Source of the DNA: Bog-159 sp963785255 | GTDB taxonomy: Bacteria; Acidobacteriota; Terriglobia; Bryobacterales; Bryobacteraceae | Reading direction: 5' to 3' | NCBI GenBank assembly: GCA_963785255.1 | Contig: CAWAUR010000009.1 | Coordinates: forward strand, 310,001 to 374,000 | Length of the DNA stretch: 64,000 nt | In this document: piece by piece, positions 1 to 8,870 of the stretch | Position numbering within the stretch: position 1 is the first letter of the stretch | Layout: each line of letters starts with the position of its first letter | The notes under the pieces: generated by a model | The model's database searches: none | Seen by the model: the letters and a program-made list of their open reading frames with translations, nothing else | What the model was told of the DNA's origin: nothing | Made by a program: the position numbers and the translations under genes

Positions 1-989
1 ACGGCTTCCATGAACTCGTCGGTGACGCGCACGGAGTTGTTGGCGTTCTGGAAGAAGATGGAGCTGTAAGCTTCGCCATCGAGGGAAGAATCGTAGCCGG
101 CTTCCACCAGCGTGTGCGCCTTCTTCTCTTCTTTGGCTTTGCACCAGATGAATTTTTCGATATCGGGGTGGTCGGAATTGAGGATCACCATCTTGGCGGC
201 GCGGCGCGTTTTGCCGCCGGATTTGATGACGCCGGCGAAGGCGTCGAAGCCTTTCATAAACGATAGCGGGCCGGAAGCGCGGCCGCCGCCCGAAAGGATG
301 GCGTCTTCTTCGCGCAGGCTGGAGAGATTGCTGCCGGTGCCGGAGCCCCATTTAAAGAGCATGCCTTCGGTCTTGGCGAGATCCAGGATGGATTCGAGCG
401 AATCCTTCACGGAGACGATGAAGCAGGCGGAGCATTGCGGGCGGGTGGCGCCGGATTCGAGCTTGGCGATGGCGGCGGCGGATTGGTCGTAGACCCAGCC
501 ATAGCCGCGGCCTTCCTTCACGCCGACGTTGAACCAGACGGGCGAATTGAAACAGGCCCGCTGGGTGAGCATGAGGTGGGCGAGCTCGTCGCGGAAGTTC
601 TGGCTGTCCTGATCGGTCGAGAAGTAGCCGTCATGTTGGCCCCAATCGGCGATGGTATCGACGACGCGCTGGACGAGTTGGGCGACGCTGGTTTCGCGTT
701 CCGGAGAGCCGAGTTTGCCATGGAAATATTTGCTGGCGACGATGTTGGTGGCAGTTTGCGACCAATCCACGGGGACTTCGATATCGCGCTGCTCGAAGAT
801 GACGGAGCCCTTGTCGTTGCCAATGGAGGCGGTGCGGGTCTCCCATTGGACGTCGTCGTAGGGGGTTTTGCCGGCCTCCTGGCGAGCGGTGAAGTAGCGG
901 GGGAAGGCGACCCCCGCGCGGTGGAGCTTCGGCTCTTTTGTTTTCAACATTTCCATTTTGGCACTCAAGTCTACGGTGATTTGACCCAT
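1..989 (-). CDS. nrdJ: Class II (adenosylcobalamin-dependent) ribonucleotide reductase, N-terminal part
   Basis: Reduces ribonucleotides to deoxyribonucleotides with coenzyme B12. Only the first ~329 residues are present; the gene runs off the left edge, so it has no stop here. Visible NrdJ features are the early active-site region RPQCSACFIVS, the glycine-rich stretch GSGTGSNLSSLR, and the SGGKTRRAAKMVIL and DHPDIEKFIWCKAKEE segments. The ATG at 989 is preceded at good spacing by AGGAGG (about 996-1001), which fixes the start. The C-terminal radical-site and redox cysteines lie outside the window. Confidence 0.93.
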   Translation of the reverse strand, partial: MGQITVDLSAKMEMLKTKEPKLHRAGVAFPRYFTARQEAGKTPYDDVQWETRTASIGNDKGSVIFEQRDIEVPVDWSQTATNIVASKYFHGKLGSPERETSVAQLVQRVVDTIADWGQHDGYFSTDQDSQNFRDELAHLMLTQRACFNSPVWFNVGVKEGRGYGWVYDQSAAAIAKLESGATRPQCSACFIVSVKDSLESILDLAKTEGMLFKWGSGTGSNLSSLREEDAILSGGGRASGPLSFMKGFDAFAGVIKSGGKTRRAAKMVILNSDHPDIEKFIWCKAKEEKKAHTLVEAGYDSSLDGEAYSSIFFQNANNSVRVTDEFMEA

Positions 990-1059
990 GGCGGCTTCCC
1001 TCCTAATATTGTCGCGCATCCGTAATGATGGCCCAATAGGTAGTGGTTCGTCAAGAATT

Positions 1060-1380
1060 TTATCTATATACGGTGCTATAGGTTACGAACAACTGCATTT
1101 TCGGCGGGATTTTAGCCACGTTGAAGAACTGGGCCGCGAGAAAGCCGGGGCGGGTAAGGCTTTTGTTTCCGGTGAGTGGGATCAGATCGACACTATCTGC
1201 GTGCCTTTTTGCCGGGCCGAGAGCCAGCCGCCCGCTCTTGTCGCCTGTGACCAGATAATCGGCCTTGCCCGCTTCGGACAGGGCCATAAGAAAATCGTCC
1301 GTGGGGACCGGGAGAGCGCTTCACGAGCGGCAGCGGATAGATGTCCTCAGCGAGTTTCTTTCTTCTTCCATATTTTACCC
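1060..1380 (-). pseudogene. Decayed PIN-domain toxin remnant (frameshifted)
   Basis: Two overlapping minus-strand frames together give the C-terminal half of a PIN-family toxin. One frame reads RRKKLAEDIYPLPL. After a frameshift near 1300-1320 the next continues VPTDDFLMALSEAGKADYLVTGDKSG. The ADYLVTGD motif is typical of the last conserved acidic region of PIN toxins. The N-terminal half, with the first catalytic Asp, is missing. No antitoxin gene is visible beside it. It lies directly upstream of nrdJ on the same strand. PIN origin is fairly sure; the exact decay history is inferred. Confidence 0.6.
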
Positions 1381-1445
1381 ACCTATAGCGGATTGACAGG
1401 TGCCAAGCTTCCGTGTTATCGTCCCACCACGGAGATGCTTTTGAC

Positions 1446-2069
1446 ATGGGACTCAATCGCAAAGTGGCCGCCAAGTCGCTTCTCCTTGCTTTTCTTGCAG
1501 TGGCGGCCGCCGGCGCCCAGTGTGTAACCTGCCACGACTATTCTACGCTCAACGGCTGGTCAGCGTCGCCCTCGCCGTTCGTGTGCGGGCCGCAGTGCAC
1601 ATACTCAGGATGCACGAAGGACTGCTTCTCCGCGGCACCCCTTCGCATGGAGGCACAGGACGACGTGAGTCCGGACGTGCTGCTTGTCCAGAGCCACGAG
1701 AAGTTGATTGTGGCAAAGGTGCTCCCAGGCTCGCCGGCAGCCGGGGCGGGCTTCGCCGTGGGGGACGAAATCGTCGAAATAAACGGCCAATCTCCGGGTC
1801 TTGGCTGTGCTGCGTCTTCGTGGCGAGAGAGCATCGAACTTGGGACGGCAAAGCTGACATTTCGAAGAGGGAGTGAGGTCCGCACCGTCAGACTCGCCCT
1901 TGTGCCGTGGCGCGACCTGCTCTCTCAGGACCGAATCCCGCCCGGCGGAGACTCACCCACGGCACACCAGGGCGACCGTCTCACAGCGGAGGGTGGCGCG
2001 ATCCTTGCCAGGGTCCGCGCCAGCATTCGCCGCGCGGACCTTCAGTCGCTGGGATCACGGCTGGGTTGA
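1446..2069 (+). CDS. Secreted PDZ-domain protein, Cys-rich N-terminus
   Basis: The ATG at 1446 (not the earlier in-frame ATG at 1413) gives a normal signal peptide, MGLNRKVAAKSLLLAFLAV, cut near AGAQC. About 207 residues. A Cys-rich stretch follows (CVTCHDY, CGPQCTYSGCTKDC). Residues ~75-145 form a PDZ-like domain: LIVAKVLPGSPAAGAGFAVG, then DEIVEINGQ, then LTFRRGSEVRTVRLAL. PDZ domains bind C-terminal peptides, but no protease domain is present. The next gene starts 17 nt downstream on the same strand, suggesting an operon. CVTCH matches a CxxCH heme motif but is single and may be a disulfide motif. Confidence 0.7.
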   Translation: MGLNRKVAAKSLLLAFLAVAAAGAQCVTCHDYSTLNGWSASPSPFVCGPQCTYSGCTKDCFSAAPLRMEAQDDVSPDVLLVQSHEKLIVAKVLPGSPAAGAGFAVGDEIVEINGQSPGLGCAASSWRESIELGTAKLTFRRGSEVRTVRLALVPWRDLLSQDRIPPGGDSPTAHQGDRLTAEGGAILARVRASIRRADLQSLGSRLG

Positions 2070-2086
2070 GGTAGTTGTAGGACGCC

Positions 2087-3742
2087 ATGCAATCCCTTGC
2101 TCGTTGGACGAGTGTCATGTCGTGCGTGTTCTTCGCCGTGACGGCCGGAGCGCAGACCGTGGCGGGGCCGAACGCGGATTTGCCGTCAGCCGTGGACCTC
2201 CTAAAGGAAGCTTACCTAACCGGTGCGCAGTTGGTTCCGGCCAATCGATGCCGTCTTCTCCTCGGACTAGCCCGCGCGGCGGTCAGCATCAGCCCTCCCG
2301 ACGCGAAGGCTTGGGCCGAGGAGTCGTTTACCTCTAGCCAAGGAATACCCAAGAGTTGGGAGCGCGCCGCCCTCCAGAAAAACGCGCTGGAAATACTGGC
2401 CCACGTTGAGCCCGCAGAAGCGTTCGATCTGCTAGCGTCAATGGACGAACCGGTCGCGGAAAAGGGCGTCATCCCGGAGGATTTGCGCGCCTTTGTGGCG
2501 GGCATCATTTACCCGTCCTACTGGGCGTCCCAGCCATCGCCGGCGCGCCTTGAGAAAATCCAAAGCCAGGCGCGCGCCATCGCGGCTAACGGCGAGTATC
2601 CCTTCCAGGGCGTCCTGCACCCCTTTGAGGACCTTTCCCAGAGGCACCGCGATCAAGCGGACGCCTGGTGGGAGGAGATTGTCGGCTGGTACGCTCGCGG
2701 TTCGCGCATCCGAGACGCCGACAGCGTCTTTGTCTCGTTTCTCAAGGACGCCTGGAAGTCACTCGCGCCACCCACCCGCAGGCGCGCCATCGAAATTACG
2801 ATTAAGCAGTTGATGCGCGAACCCGAATCCACGCCGGGCCTGGACCGACCGGTTTATCAAGCAATCGTCACGACCAGTGGCGGGCGATACAACCTGACGA
2901 GCCCCGGAAAGGTCCTTGTGTTGAAACTGTTGCCTGAGATTCACGAGGCGGCGCTGGGGCTCCTTAGCGAGCTTGGCGGCAAGGAGGCCGTCTTCCGCGC
3001 TGCGCAGGCCCCTAACTTTGAGATTCGTTCAATCAACGAGGCGCTAGTCTTCCCCAAGGACGGATCGAGTGCGCTGCCTGCCTCGAGCCAGATCCTTGCA
3101 GAGCAGCAGTTGCTTGCGCGGGTCGCCGAACTCGCCCCGCAGAACCCATCCGCCGCGCTGCAGGTGGCCGTCCAGTTGAGCCGCCTGCGCGACGATGCAT
3201 TTTCAGCCATCGGATCGGCGCTGCATGACAGTACGCCAAGCGCCGCATCCGCGCTCGCTGACACAGCCGCGCGGCAGCTCCAATCCGCGGACAACAAGGA
3301 CATCCGCCTGCAACTCCTGGCGCTCGAAGCACAGGCATCTCAGGTGGCAGGCGGAGCCGCAGCCGAAGCCGCCCTGAAAGAGGGCATCAGCCTTGGCGAG
3401 GATATGTTCGAGGAGTTCGCCCAGTCCCACCCTGCCTCCCCGGTTGACGAGGCGCCACCGCTAGATCCCTTGCGGGCCCTGGTTAGCGCCGGCATGCGCC
3501 TAAGTCCATGGAATACAGTCGGGCTCGTGCGGCACCTAGGCGACCCCTCGCTACGGGCGTGGCTGCTAATAGAGGCCGCTCTTGGACGCGGCGAAGCCGG
3601 CTCGCCCGGGCGTCGCCAAACTGAGTCGTGGCCCGCCAATATCCCGCCCACCGGCGCGTCCATGGCATTTATCTCCGGACGCCCATCAAGAGAATTGCTC
3701 CTAACTGCATTGACCGAAACGAATCCGACATCATGGCAGTAG
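2087..3742 (+). CDS. Secreted alpha-helical protein of unknown function
   Basis: 551 residues with an N-terminal signal peptide (MQSLARWTSVMSCVFFAVTA, cleaved near GAQ). The rest is rich in Ala, Leu and acidic residues with repeated helical stretches, for example around residues 300-420, like TPR/HEAT-type solenoids. No catalytic motif was recognised. It follows the PDZ protein by 17 nt and is probably co-transcribed. Function unknown; a periplasmic repeat scaffold is a guess. Confidence 0.6.
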   Translation: MQSLARWTSVMSCVFFAVTAGAQTVAGPNADLPSAVDLLKEAYLTGAQLVPANRCRLLLGLARAAVSISPPDAKAWAEESFTSSQGIPKSWERAALQKNALEILAHVEPAEAFDLLASMDEPVAEKGVIPEDLRAFVAGIIYPSYWASQPSPARLEKIQSQARAIAANGEYPFQGVLHPFEDLSQRHRDQADAWWEEIVGWYARGSRIRDADSVFVSFLKDAWKSLAPPTRRRAIEITIKQLMREPESTPGLDRPVYQAIVTTSGGRYNLTSPGKVLVLKLLPEIHEAALGLLSELGGKEAVFRAAQAPNFEIRSINEALVFPKDGSSALPASSQILAEQQLLARVAELAPQNPSAALQVAVQLSRLRDDAFSAIGSALHDSTPSAASALADTAARQLQSADNKDIRLQLLALEAQASQVAGGAAAEAALKEGISLGEDMFEEFAQSHPASPVDEAPPLDPLRALVSAGMRLSPWNTVGLVRHLGDPSLRAWLLIEAALGRGEAGSPGRRQTESWPANIPPTGASMAFISGRPSRELLLTALTETNPTSWQ

Positions 3743-3887
3743 GGGTGAGCGAACAGTCTGTGGGCCTGCGGCTCGCCGGGCTGGTCTTGAACCGGCCGGA
3801 TTTGGCGCAACCGGAGACCAGCCCTCCATCTGTCTGGCCGCAAAGCACCGGCCAGCGGTAAGCGCTGGAACCGGACATAATCCACTT

Positions 3888-4136
3888 ATGCGCCTCATCC
3901 TCTTAGCAGTGCTCGCCCTGGGCGTCTACGGACAGAGCAGCGAGTTCCCGCCGGAGATTGTTCCGCCGGAGGTGCTCGCCCGGCGCGACCCGTTGAAGAT
4001 CGATACGAAGCAGAAACTCCCGGTCGGCCAAACGCTTCCGGCGGCGTTGGTGTGTTCCGCAGCGGCCGGCAATATAGGGATTCCTCGTTGGCGTATTCGA
4101 ATCGAAGGCCACACGTCCAGGGGCGGTCCGCGGTGA
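3888..4136 (+). pseudogene. Truncated secreted-protein gene (5' end only)
   Basis: Begins with a convincing signal peptide, MRLILLAVLALGVYGQSS, and about 35 further residues (EFPPEIVPPEVLARRDPLKI). Near 4050-4080 the frame runs into the antisense of an ATPase gene and loses protein-like character. The 3' part of the original gene is therefore missing. Family not recognised. Confidence 0.5.
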
Positions 4137-4419
4137 CGCCCTCGACAGCGATCTCGATGTGAACATCTTTGACGTGCAGATCGTTCCACAGCAGGTTGGC
4201 GTTCGGGGTTGGTACAGCAAACAAGTCCTTCCGGTTGATGGTGGCGCCTTCATCGCCATTCTTCTTGCTGCGCCGCAAGCCTACATCCCAGAGCGCGATG
4301 GCCTGCAGGGCGGTGGTCTTGCCGGAGTTGTTGGGACCCACGAAGACGACGGGATTTCCGAGCTCGATTTCCGCGGTGGTGAACCGTTTGAAGTTGCGGA
4401 TCGTGAGTTTGGTCAGCAC
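4050..4419 (-). pseudogene. Truncated OLD-like AAA ATPase, N-terminal fragment
   Basis: Starts (GTG 4419) with LTKLTIRNFKRFTTAEIELG, then the Walker A GPNNSGKTT, as in OLD/RecF-like ATPases of defence and repair systems. ATPase-like sequence continues to about FEYANEESLYCRPLR. After that the frame is the antisense of the secreted-protein gene starting at 3888. The Walker B, D-loop and any Toprim nuclease domain are gone. It is a relic, joined tail-to-tail with another truncated gene. Confidence 0.65.
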
Positions 4420-4459
4420 GTTACAGGCAGCTTACCATGCAGAACAAAACGCATCGGCG

Positions 4460-4906
4460 TCAGCGGCGCGAGGCGGCGCTGGCAACCATACGGATTACTA
4501 TCGGCAGAGTGCAGAGCGCCCAGATGCCGATGCCTTCCATCATCCGGCGTTTGACGCGATGGAAGCTGGGATCGCCGGCCTGGATGCCGCCGAATCGTAT
4601 GCGCCAGCGGATCGCCTGCACGGGAATTGCAATGAAGAGGAACCAGTAACCGTAAACCGCGAGCGGGACCCCGAGAAGGCTTGCGGCGAAAAACGCGGCC
4701 ATCATGCCGGCCATGATGCGCAGATAGTCGGCATCGCTGAAGGCCTGGTTCACCCTAGCCATATGCTCCGCCGCCGCTTGAGCCGCGCTGGGGTCGACTG
4801 CGGCGGAACAGAAAGGGCACTTGTCGACCGAGGTGTTGATCGTCTCCTTGCAATTTGGGCACTCAAAGACGCGGATGCCCGGTGTGAGGCTCCAGTTATT
4901 CGCCAT
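4460..4906 (-). CDS. Zinc-ribbon membrane protein
   Basis: 148 residues. Residues ~16-37 form a zinc ribbon with two CxxC knuckles (CPNCKE and CPFCSA). Two hydrophobic segments follow (about 65-85 and 85-98), with a third near the C-terminus. It is the last gene of the minus-strand cluster and is separated from the lipoprotein gene upstream by a palindromic repeat. Function unknown; cluster membership is inferred from strand and position. Confidence 0.65.
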   Translation of the reverse strand: MANNWSLTPGIRVFECPNCKETINTSVDKCPFCSAAVDPSAAQAAAEHMARVNQAFSDADYLRIMAGMMAAFFAASLLGVPLAVYGYWFLFIAIPVQAIRWRIRFGGIQAGDPSFHRVKRRMMEGIGIWALCTLPIVIRMVASAASRR

Positions 4907-4957
4907 AGGCCGTTTCCTATGATACGCCCGCCGGCGGCGAGCTGCGCTGGCCGAAGG

Positions 4958-4998
4958 GCGGGCCTACGAGGCCCGCGCAGGCAGAGTGCCTGCCCCAC
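4958..4998 (+). repeat. Dispersed double-hairpin repeat, family R, copy 1
   Basis: A 41-bp unit with two adjacent palindromes: GCGGGCCTACGAGGCCCGC and CAGGCAGAGTGCCTG, followed by CCCCAC. It abuts the stop codon of the TPR lipoprotein gene. Near-identical copies lie at 20268, 28030, 60242 and, inverted, 62409, with variants at 21940-22048. Confidence 0.9.
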
Positions 4999-6714
4999 TT
5001 AGCGAAGCTGGAAACCGAAGATGGGAGTCACCAGGAGGAACTCGGCGTCTTCCGGAAGGTCCGATTGGAATCTCACGCCTCCGCCGGGGGTGCGCACCAT
5101 GGTGGTCGGGCTGAGGGAGATGCCGCCGCGCGTGGCGGGCTGGGCTGGCCCTGGGGGCTGCCAGCGCAGCAGCTCCCAAAACGTCATGCGCATATCGGGG
5201 GCGGGAGGTGTGGAGCGGGAGCCGTGCACCTGCAACTGGCTATCGGGATCGTAATCCGGTGGCGGGTCGCCATCGTCTCCTGTGGCGGAGAACATTTGCA
5301 AGCCGGGCACACGCTGGTGGATCTCCTCGGGTGCGCGATCGGCTTCGCCGGTTGCGGAATCGACGGGACTCTCCGGGTTGACGATTTTCAAATTGCCGTC
5401 CATCTTGAGGTATACGACTTGCACGGGTTCAGGCTCGAGACAGACGCGGATGAGCACCACGCTGTCGAACGGAGTGGCGGGCATGCGCGCGGTGACCTGG
5501 GTAAAGGTGTAGGCGGCGCTGCCGGCCATGATGGCGGGCATGGTCACGTCGATGGCCCGGTTTTTCAAATCTGTCTTCACGCGATCCAGTGCGGCGTAGG
5601 CGGTTTCGGCGTAGGCTTCGGCGATCACCGGCAGCAGGGGTGTGCAGCGTTTTCCTTTGACGTTTTCGGTGATGCGGATCTCGAAGGTGTCCAAGCCGGG
5701 GCCGGCGCTGCCGATACGGGCCTGGATGCCTTCGGCGATACGATCGATCAGGGTCTGGCGCTCGACGCGGCCGGTGGGCGGGCGTTCGGGCATGGGGATG
5801 AGAATCTGGCCCGCGGGAGGGAGATGTGGAACGACGGCGGGGGTGGCGACGCCCGAGAAATCGGCCATCAATTGCTGGCGGCGGTTCCAGCTCTCAGCGC
5901 CGAAATCGGTGACATAGATGGTGAGGGAGCCGCTGACTTTGGAGGCGCGGGCGGCCTGGCGCTGCAGCAGGCGCCAGTTGTGGCGGCATTCCTCAAGAGC
6001 GGGTTCGATTTGGAAGCCGGTTTCAAAATCTGCGGCGGCGGTTTTCCAATGTCCGGTGTGGACGCGCAGAAAGCCGCGCGCGTTGATGGCGGTGGCAAAA
6101 TCGGGAGCCAGGTCGATGGCCACGTCGAGGTCTTCGAAGCCGCCCAGCCAATCGTTTTGGCGGACGCGCGAGATGGCGCGAATCACACGGGCGTGGGCGG
6201 CGAACAGGCTGCCCGCGGACAAGCGATCGAGATCGGCGGCGAGGGGTTGGCCGGAAGACAGCAACATCGAGGCGCGAGCCAGGCGCGCGCAATCGAGTTG
6301 CGGGTCGATGGCCAGCGCCGCATCGAAGCGCCGCAGCGCGTTTCCGGTGTCGCCGGCGCGGGCCAGGGCGTCGGCATATAGAAGTTGCGCTACGGCTGCC
6401 TGTGCGCGGCGGGCGGCGAAGGCTTCCGCCCAGCGCGTATCGAAGGGCTGGCGGGAGTTGGCGCGGGCGGCCAGAAAATAGCCTTCGGCCTGGTGCGGGC
6501 GGCTACGCATCAGGGCGGCGTAACCGCGCAATACCAGAGCCTGACGGCGAGACTGCGGATCGCGGCTCCACTCGACGGCGGCCTGGTCGACCTCCGCCCA
6601 GCGCGCGCCCAGCAGGGCGGGATCGAGCGCTGCAGGCGATGGGGCGTGCCGGGCGCAGCCGGACACCAGCAACGCGGCCGAGAGCAGCGCGGTCGCCGCG
6701 CGCGTGGATATCAT
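4999..6714 (-). CDS. TPR-containing lipoprotein
   Basis: About 571 residues. Starts at ATG 6714, which overlaps the upstream stop as ATGA (coupled translation); an in-frame ATG at 6726 is less likely. Signal peptide with lipobox LLVSGC. Residues ~60-260 look like TPR repeats (RRFDAALAIDPQLDCARLAR, FEDLDVAIDLAPDFATAINA, AADFETGFQIEPALEE). The C-terminal half is not recognised and is Pro-rich before the end. Probably an outer-membrane or periplasmic assembly or sensor part of the TerY-type cluster. No enzyme motif seen. Confidence 0.7.
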   Translation of the reverse strand: MISTRAATALLSAALLVSGCARHAPSPAALDPALLGARWAEVDQAAVEWSRDPQSRRQALVLRGYAALMRSRPHQAEGYFLAARANSRQPFDTRWAEAFAARRAQAAVAQLLYADALARAGDTGNALRRFDAALAIDPQLDCARLARASMLLSSGQPLAADLDRLSAGSLFAAHARVIRAISRVRQNDWLGGFEDLDVAIDLAPDFATAINARGFLRVHTGHWKTAAADFETGFQIEPALEECRHNWRLLQRQAARASKVSGSLTIYVTDFGAESWNRRQQLMADFSGVATPAVVPHLPPAGQILIPMPERPPTGRVERQTLIDRIAEGIQARIGSAGPGLDTFEIRITENVKGKRCTPLLPVIAEAYAETAYAALDRVKTDLKNRAIDVTMPAIMAGSAAYTFTQVTARMPATPFDSVVLIRVCLEPEPVQVVYLKMDGNLKIVNPESPVDSATGEADRAPEEIHQRVPGLQMFSATGDDGDPPPDYDPDSQLQVHGSRSTPPAPDMRMTFWELLRWQPPGPAQPATRGGISLSPTTMVRTPGGGVRFQSDLPEDAEFLLVTPIFGFQLR

Positions 6715-7922
6715 TCCCTGTTCCATGGGAAGAACCAATAGGGCGCGCCAGCGGCCGGCCGGGAATGCACGATGGCGCTTTCCAATGTCTCTACCACGTC
6801 GCCTGCGGCTTTCACGCGCGACAAACGCGGCGCGATCATCACGCCTCCGCTTAATAGGAGCTTGTGCTCGTGCTGCACCGCGCCTCCAGCCACGGGTATC
6901 AAGTGGGTGCGGGTAGTCTCCATAGCCAGCGTGGCGACGTTGGCGGGCGTGGGGCGGTCCGTGGGCGAAGCGCGCACCCAGGCCTCGATATCGTGTTGCG
7001 GATCCTGTTCGGCGAGCCACGAGAAGAGCGACACAAGCTGCGCGAAGGAGGTGATCTCATTCACCGGAAGCCTGGATTGCAACTCATCGAGATGGCGGGT
7101 CAGCCAGGTGGAGAATTCCGCCGCCAGCGGATCGTCGGTGCCTTTGGACGCGCAGGGAGATTCGCCCGAGCCGGCCCACACGGATTTCTCCAGCTTCTCG
7201 GCCAGAACCAGCATGGGCGTGCGCTGATAGACGAGCGCGTCGCTCGATTCGACGGCTTCAAACTCGCCCGCGCAGAGCCAGAACCGGTTGCCATGGGCGG
7301 TGGCGCTCTGCCCAGTGGAGGTGCATTTTTGAACCGATTGATCCAGTTCGGCGACGGCCCGCTGCCAGTACACGGGCAATCCGGGGACGGGCCGCGGATC
7401 GCGATCGAGGGAAGCCTGTTTCATCCAGTAATCGAAATCGAAAAACCATTCGCCGACGATGGTGTGGCTCACACCGCCGAAGTAAGTGACTTGCTGGTTT
7501 TGGGGCTGGCCGGAAACCGGGCGGATATCGATGCCGGGAGAATCCAGGCCGGCGCGCAAGGTACGGGCGGCGAGGGCCACGGCATCGAGCGGCAGGCCTG
7601 TGCGATGCGGATCGGATTCGCCAAAGAGAATCCAATCGTCGCCGGCGCGATCGCACAGCGCGCCTTTAATCGCGACGCCGGGGAGTTGCACGTCGCGGCC
7701 CAGCATCTTCGCATAGCGATTCAGCGAGATGGCTACGCCGTGGCGCATACCGAGCTTGACCATGACTTTGCCGCGCTGGACGGAATGCAGGGTGTCGCGG
7801 GCGAAGCGCCATGCTTCGCCGAGCATGCCGAGGGCGAGGAGTGCCAATAAGAGGACTAGCAGACGGCCCTGCGCGGTAGACCAGAGGGGCAAAGAAGTGA
7901 GACGGCGAAGAGGGTTTTGCAT
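6711..7922 (-). CDS. Membrane-anchored protein of unknown function
   Basis: About 403 residues from ATG 7922, with AGGAGG just upstream. One N-terminal transmembrane helix (LLVLLLALLALGMLG). The remainder is soluble and includes GIDIRPVSG, YFGGVSHTIVGEWFFDFD and RFWLCAGEFEA. These faintly recall DUF1598-type proteins, a recollection not checked. A continuous frame joins it to the rhomboid gene upstream only because that gene is frameshifted; the separate RBS and start argue for an independent gene. It overlaps the lipoprotein start by 4 nt. Confidence 0.65.
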   Translation of the reverse strand: MQNPLRRLTSLPLWSTAQGRLLVLLLALLALGMLGEAWRFARDTLHSVQRGKVMVKLGMRHGVAISLNRYAKMLGRDVQLPGVAIKGALCDRAGDDWILFGESDPHRTGLPLDAVALAARTLRAGLDSPGIDIRPVSGQPQNQQVTYFGGVSHTIVGEWFFDFDYWMKQASLDRDPRPVPGLPVYWQRAVAELDQSVQKCTSTGQSATAHGNRFWLCAGEFEAVESSDALVYQRTPMLVLAEKLEKSVWAGSGESPCASKGTDDPLAAEFSTWLTRHLDELQSRLPVNEITSFAQLVSLFSWLAEQDPQHDIEAWVRASPTDRPTPANVATLAMETTRTHLIPVAGGAVQHEHKLLLSGGVMIAPRLSRVKAAGDVVETLESAIVHSRPAAGAPYWFFPWNRE

Positions 7923-7930
7923 GGCGCCTC

Positions 7931-8861
7931 CTATGGCACGAGGCGCGCCAGCCATGCGGGCCGGCGGGCGGTGAGCGCGGCCATGTGGCGCCAGCCGTTC
8001 AGGCGCAGATACCAGAATGCGGCGAGCGCGCCGGCTGAAATTCGCCCAGTGGGCTCCGCGGCCGGCGCCGGCGCCCAGTGTCAGCATCAATTCGATTCCG
8101 CCGATGACTAACACGGCGTACTTCATTTTGACGGGGAAGAAGTAATAGATGTTGACGATGGCGTCCGGTTCGAGAATCGCCATGGCGGCCAGGATGCCGA
8201 AGACCACGCTCGAATAGCCGTAAGCGACGGCGAAGGTGCCCCAGGAAAGCGCCAGGAAGGCAAACATCGAGGAGAGCGCGCAGAGCGCGGACAGTTCGAT
8301 ATAGCGGCGCTTGCCGAGGCGCGTTTCCACGGCCTGGCCCAGCCAGTAGACGGAGAGCATGTTAAATACGAGATGGAATACCTGCACGTGCACGAAGGGC
8401 GCGGTGAAGGGCTGATAGATGAGTAAGTGCTGGGCGAATCCGATATAAGACAGGCCGAACCAACTGATGGTGCGGCCGATAGTGACTACGTTGAAGAGAT
8501 TCAGGAAGGTGGCGGCGAGATAGACGGAAGTGCAGATGGCGATGACGGTGAGTGAGACGCTTTGGCGGATTTCGGTCCAGAAGGCGGTCCAGGAGAGGTT
8601 GGCGGCGAGTTTGGGAAGGGCGATGGAGGGCGTGGCTCTGGTGTGTGGAATGGCGGGGAGTATGCGCGGCGCAGCGGGGGCCGGGGCCGCGAGGGGCGCT
8701 GCCGCGGGCGGGATAGCGGCGACCATGCGTTTGGGGGCGGGCGTTGGGGCGGGCGGGGCGGCGGGGCGTGGCATGCCCAGGCTGGTACCGCAGGAGGCGC
8801 AGAAGACGCTGCCCATGGCGTTGGCCAGGCCGCATTTGGGGCACTTATACGGGGTTATCAT
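7931..8861 (-). CDS. Zinc-ribbon rhomboid-family membrane protein (frameshifted)
   Basis: Residues 7-24 hold a zinc ribbon (CPKC, CASC). A Pro/Ala linker follows to ~75, then about six hydrophobic segments of a rhomboid fold. Rhomboid marks are FHLVFNMLS (H163, N167), the serine region AYGYSSVVFG (S217/S218) and GAHWA (H271). The usual GxSG is GYSS, so activity is uncertain. Near 8040-8046 one extra base breaks the frame. Correcting it gives the expected end ISAGALAAFWYLRLNGW and a stop at 7931-7933, just before the next gene's RBS. ATG 8861 lies 9 nt after the WD40 gene. Confidence 0.7.
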
Positions 8862-8870
8862 GGGCGGCGG

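Noticed and set aside
990..1059. Cobalamin riboswitch or promoter upstream of the B12-dependent reductase
   Set aside because: Only ~70 bp before the PIN relic; no B12-box-like conserved core and no confident -35/-10 pair.
5065..6381. 438-residue plus-strand ORF rich in Gly/Ala/His
   Set aside because: Antisense of the TPR lipoprotein gene; no RBS and composition typical of a GC-rich shadow frame.
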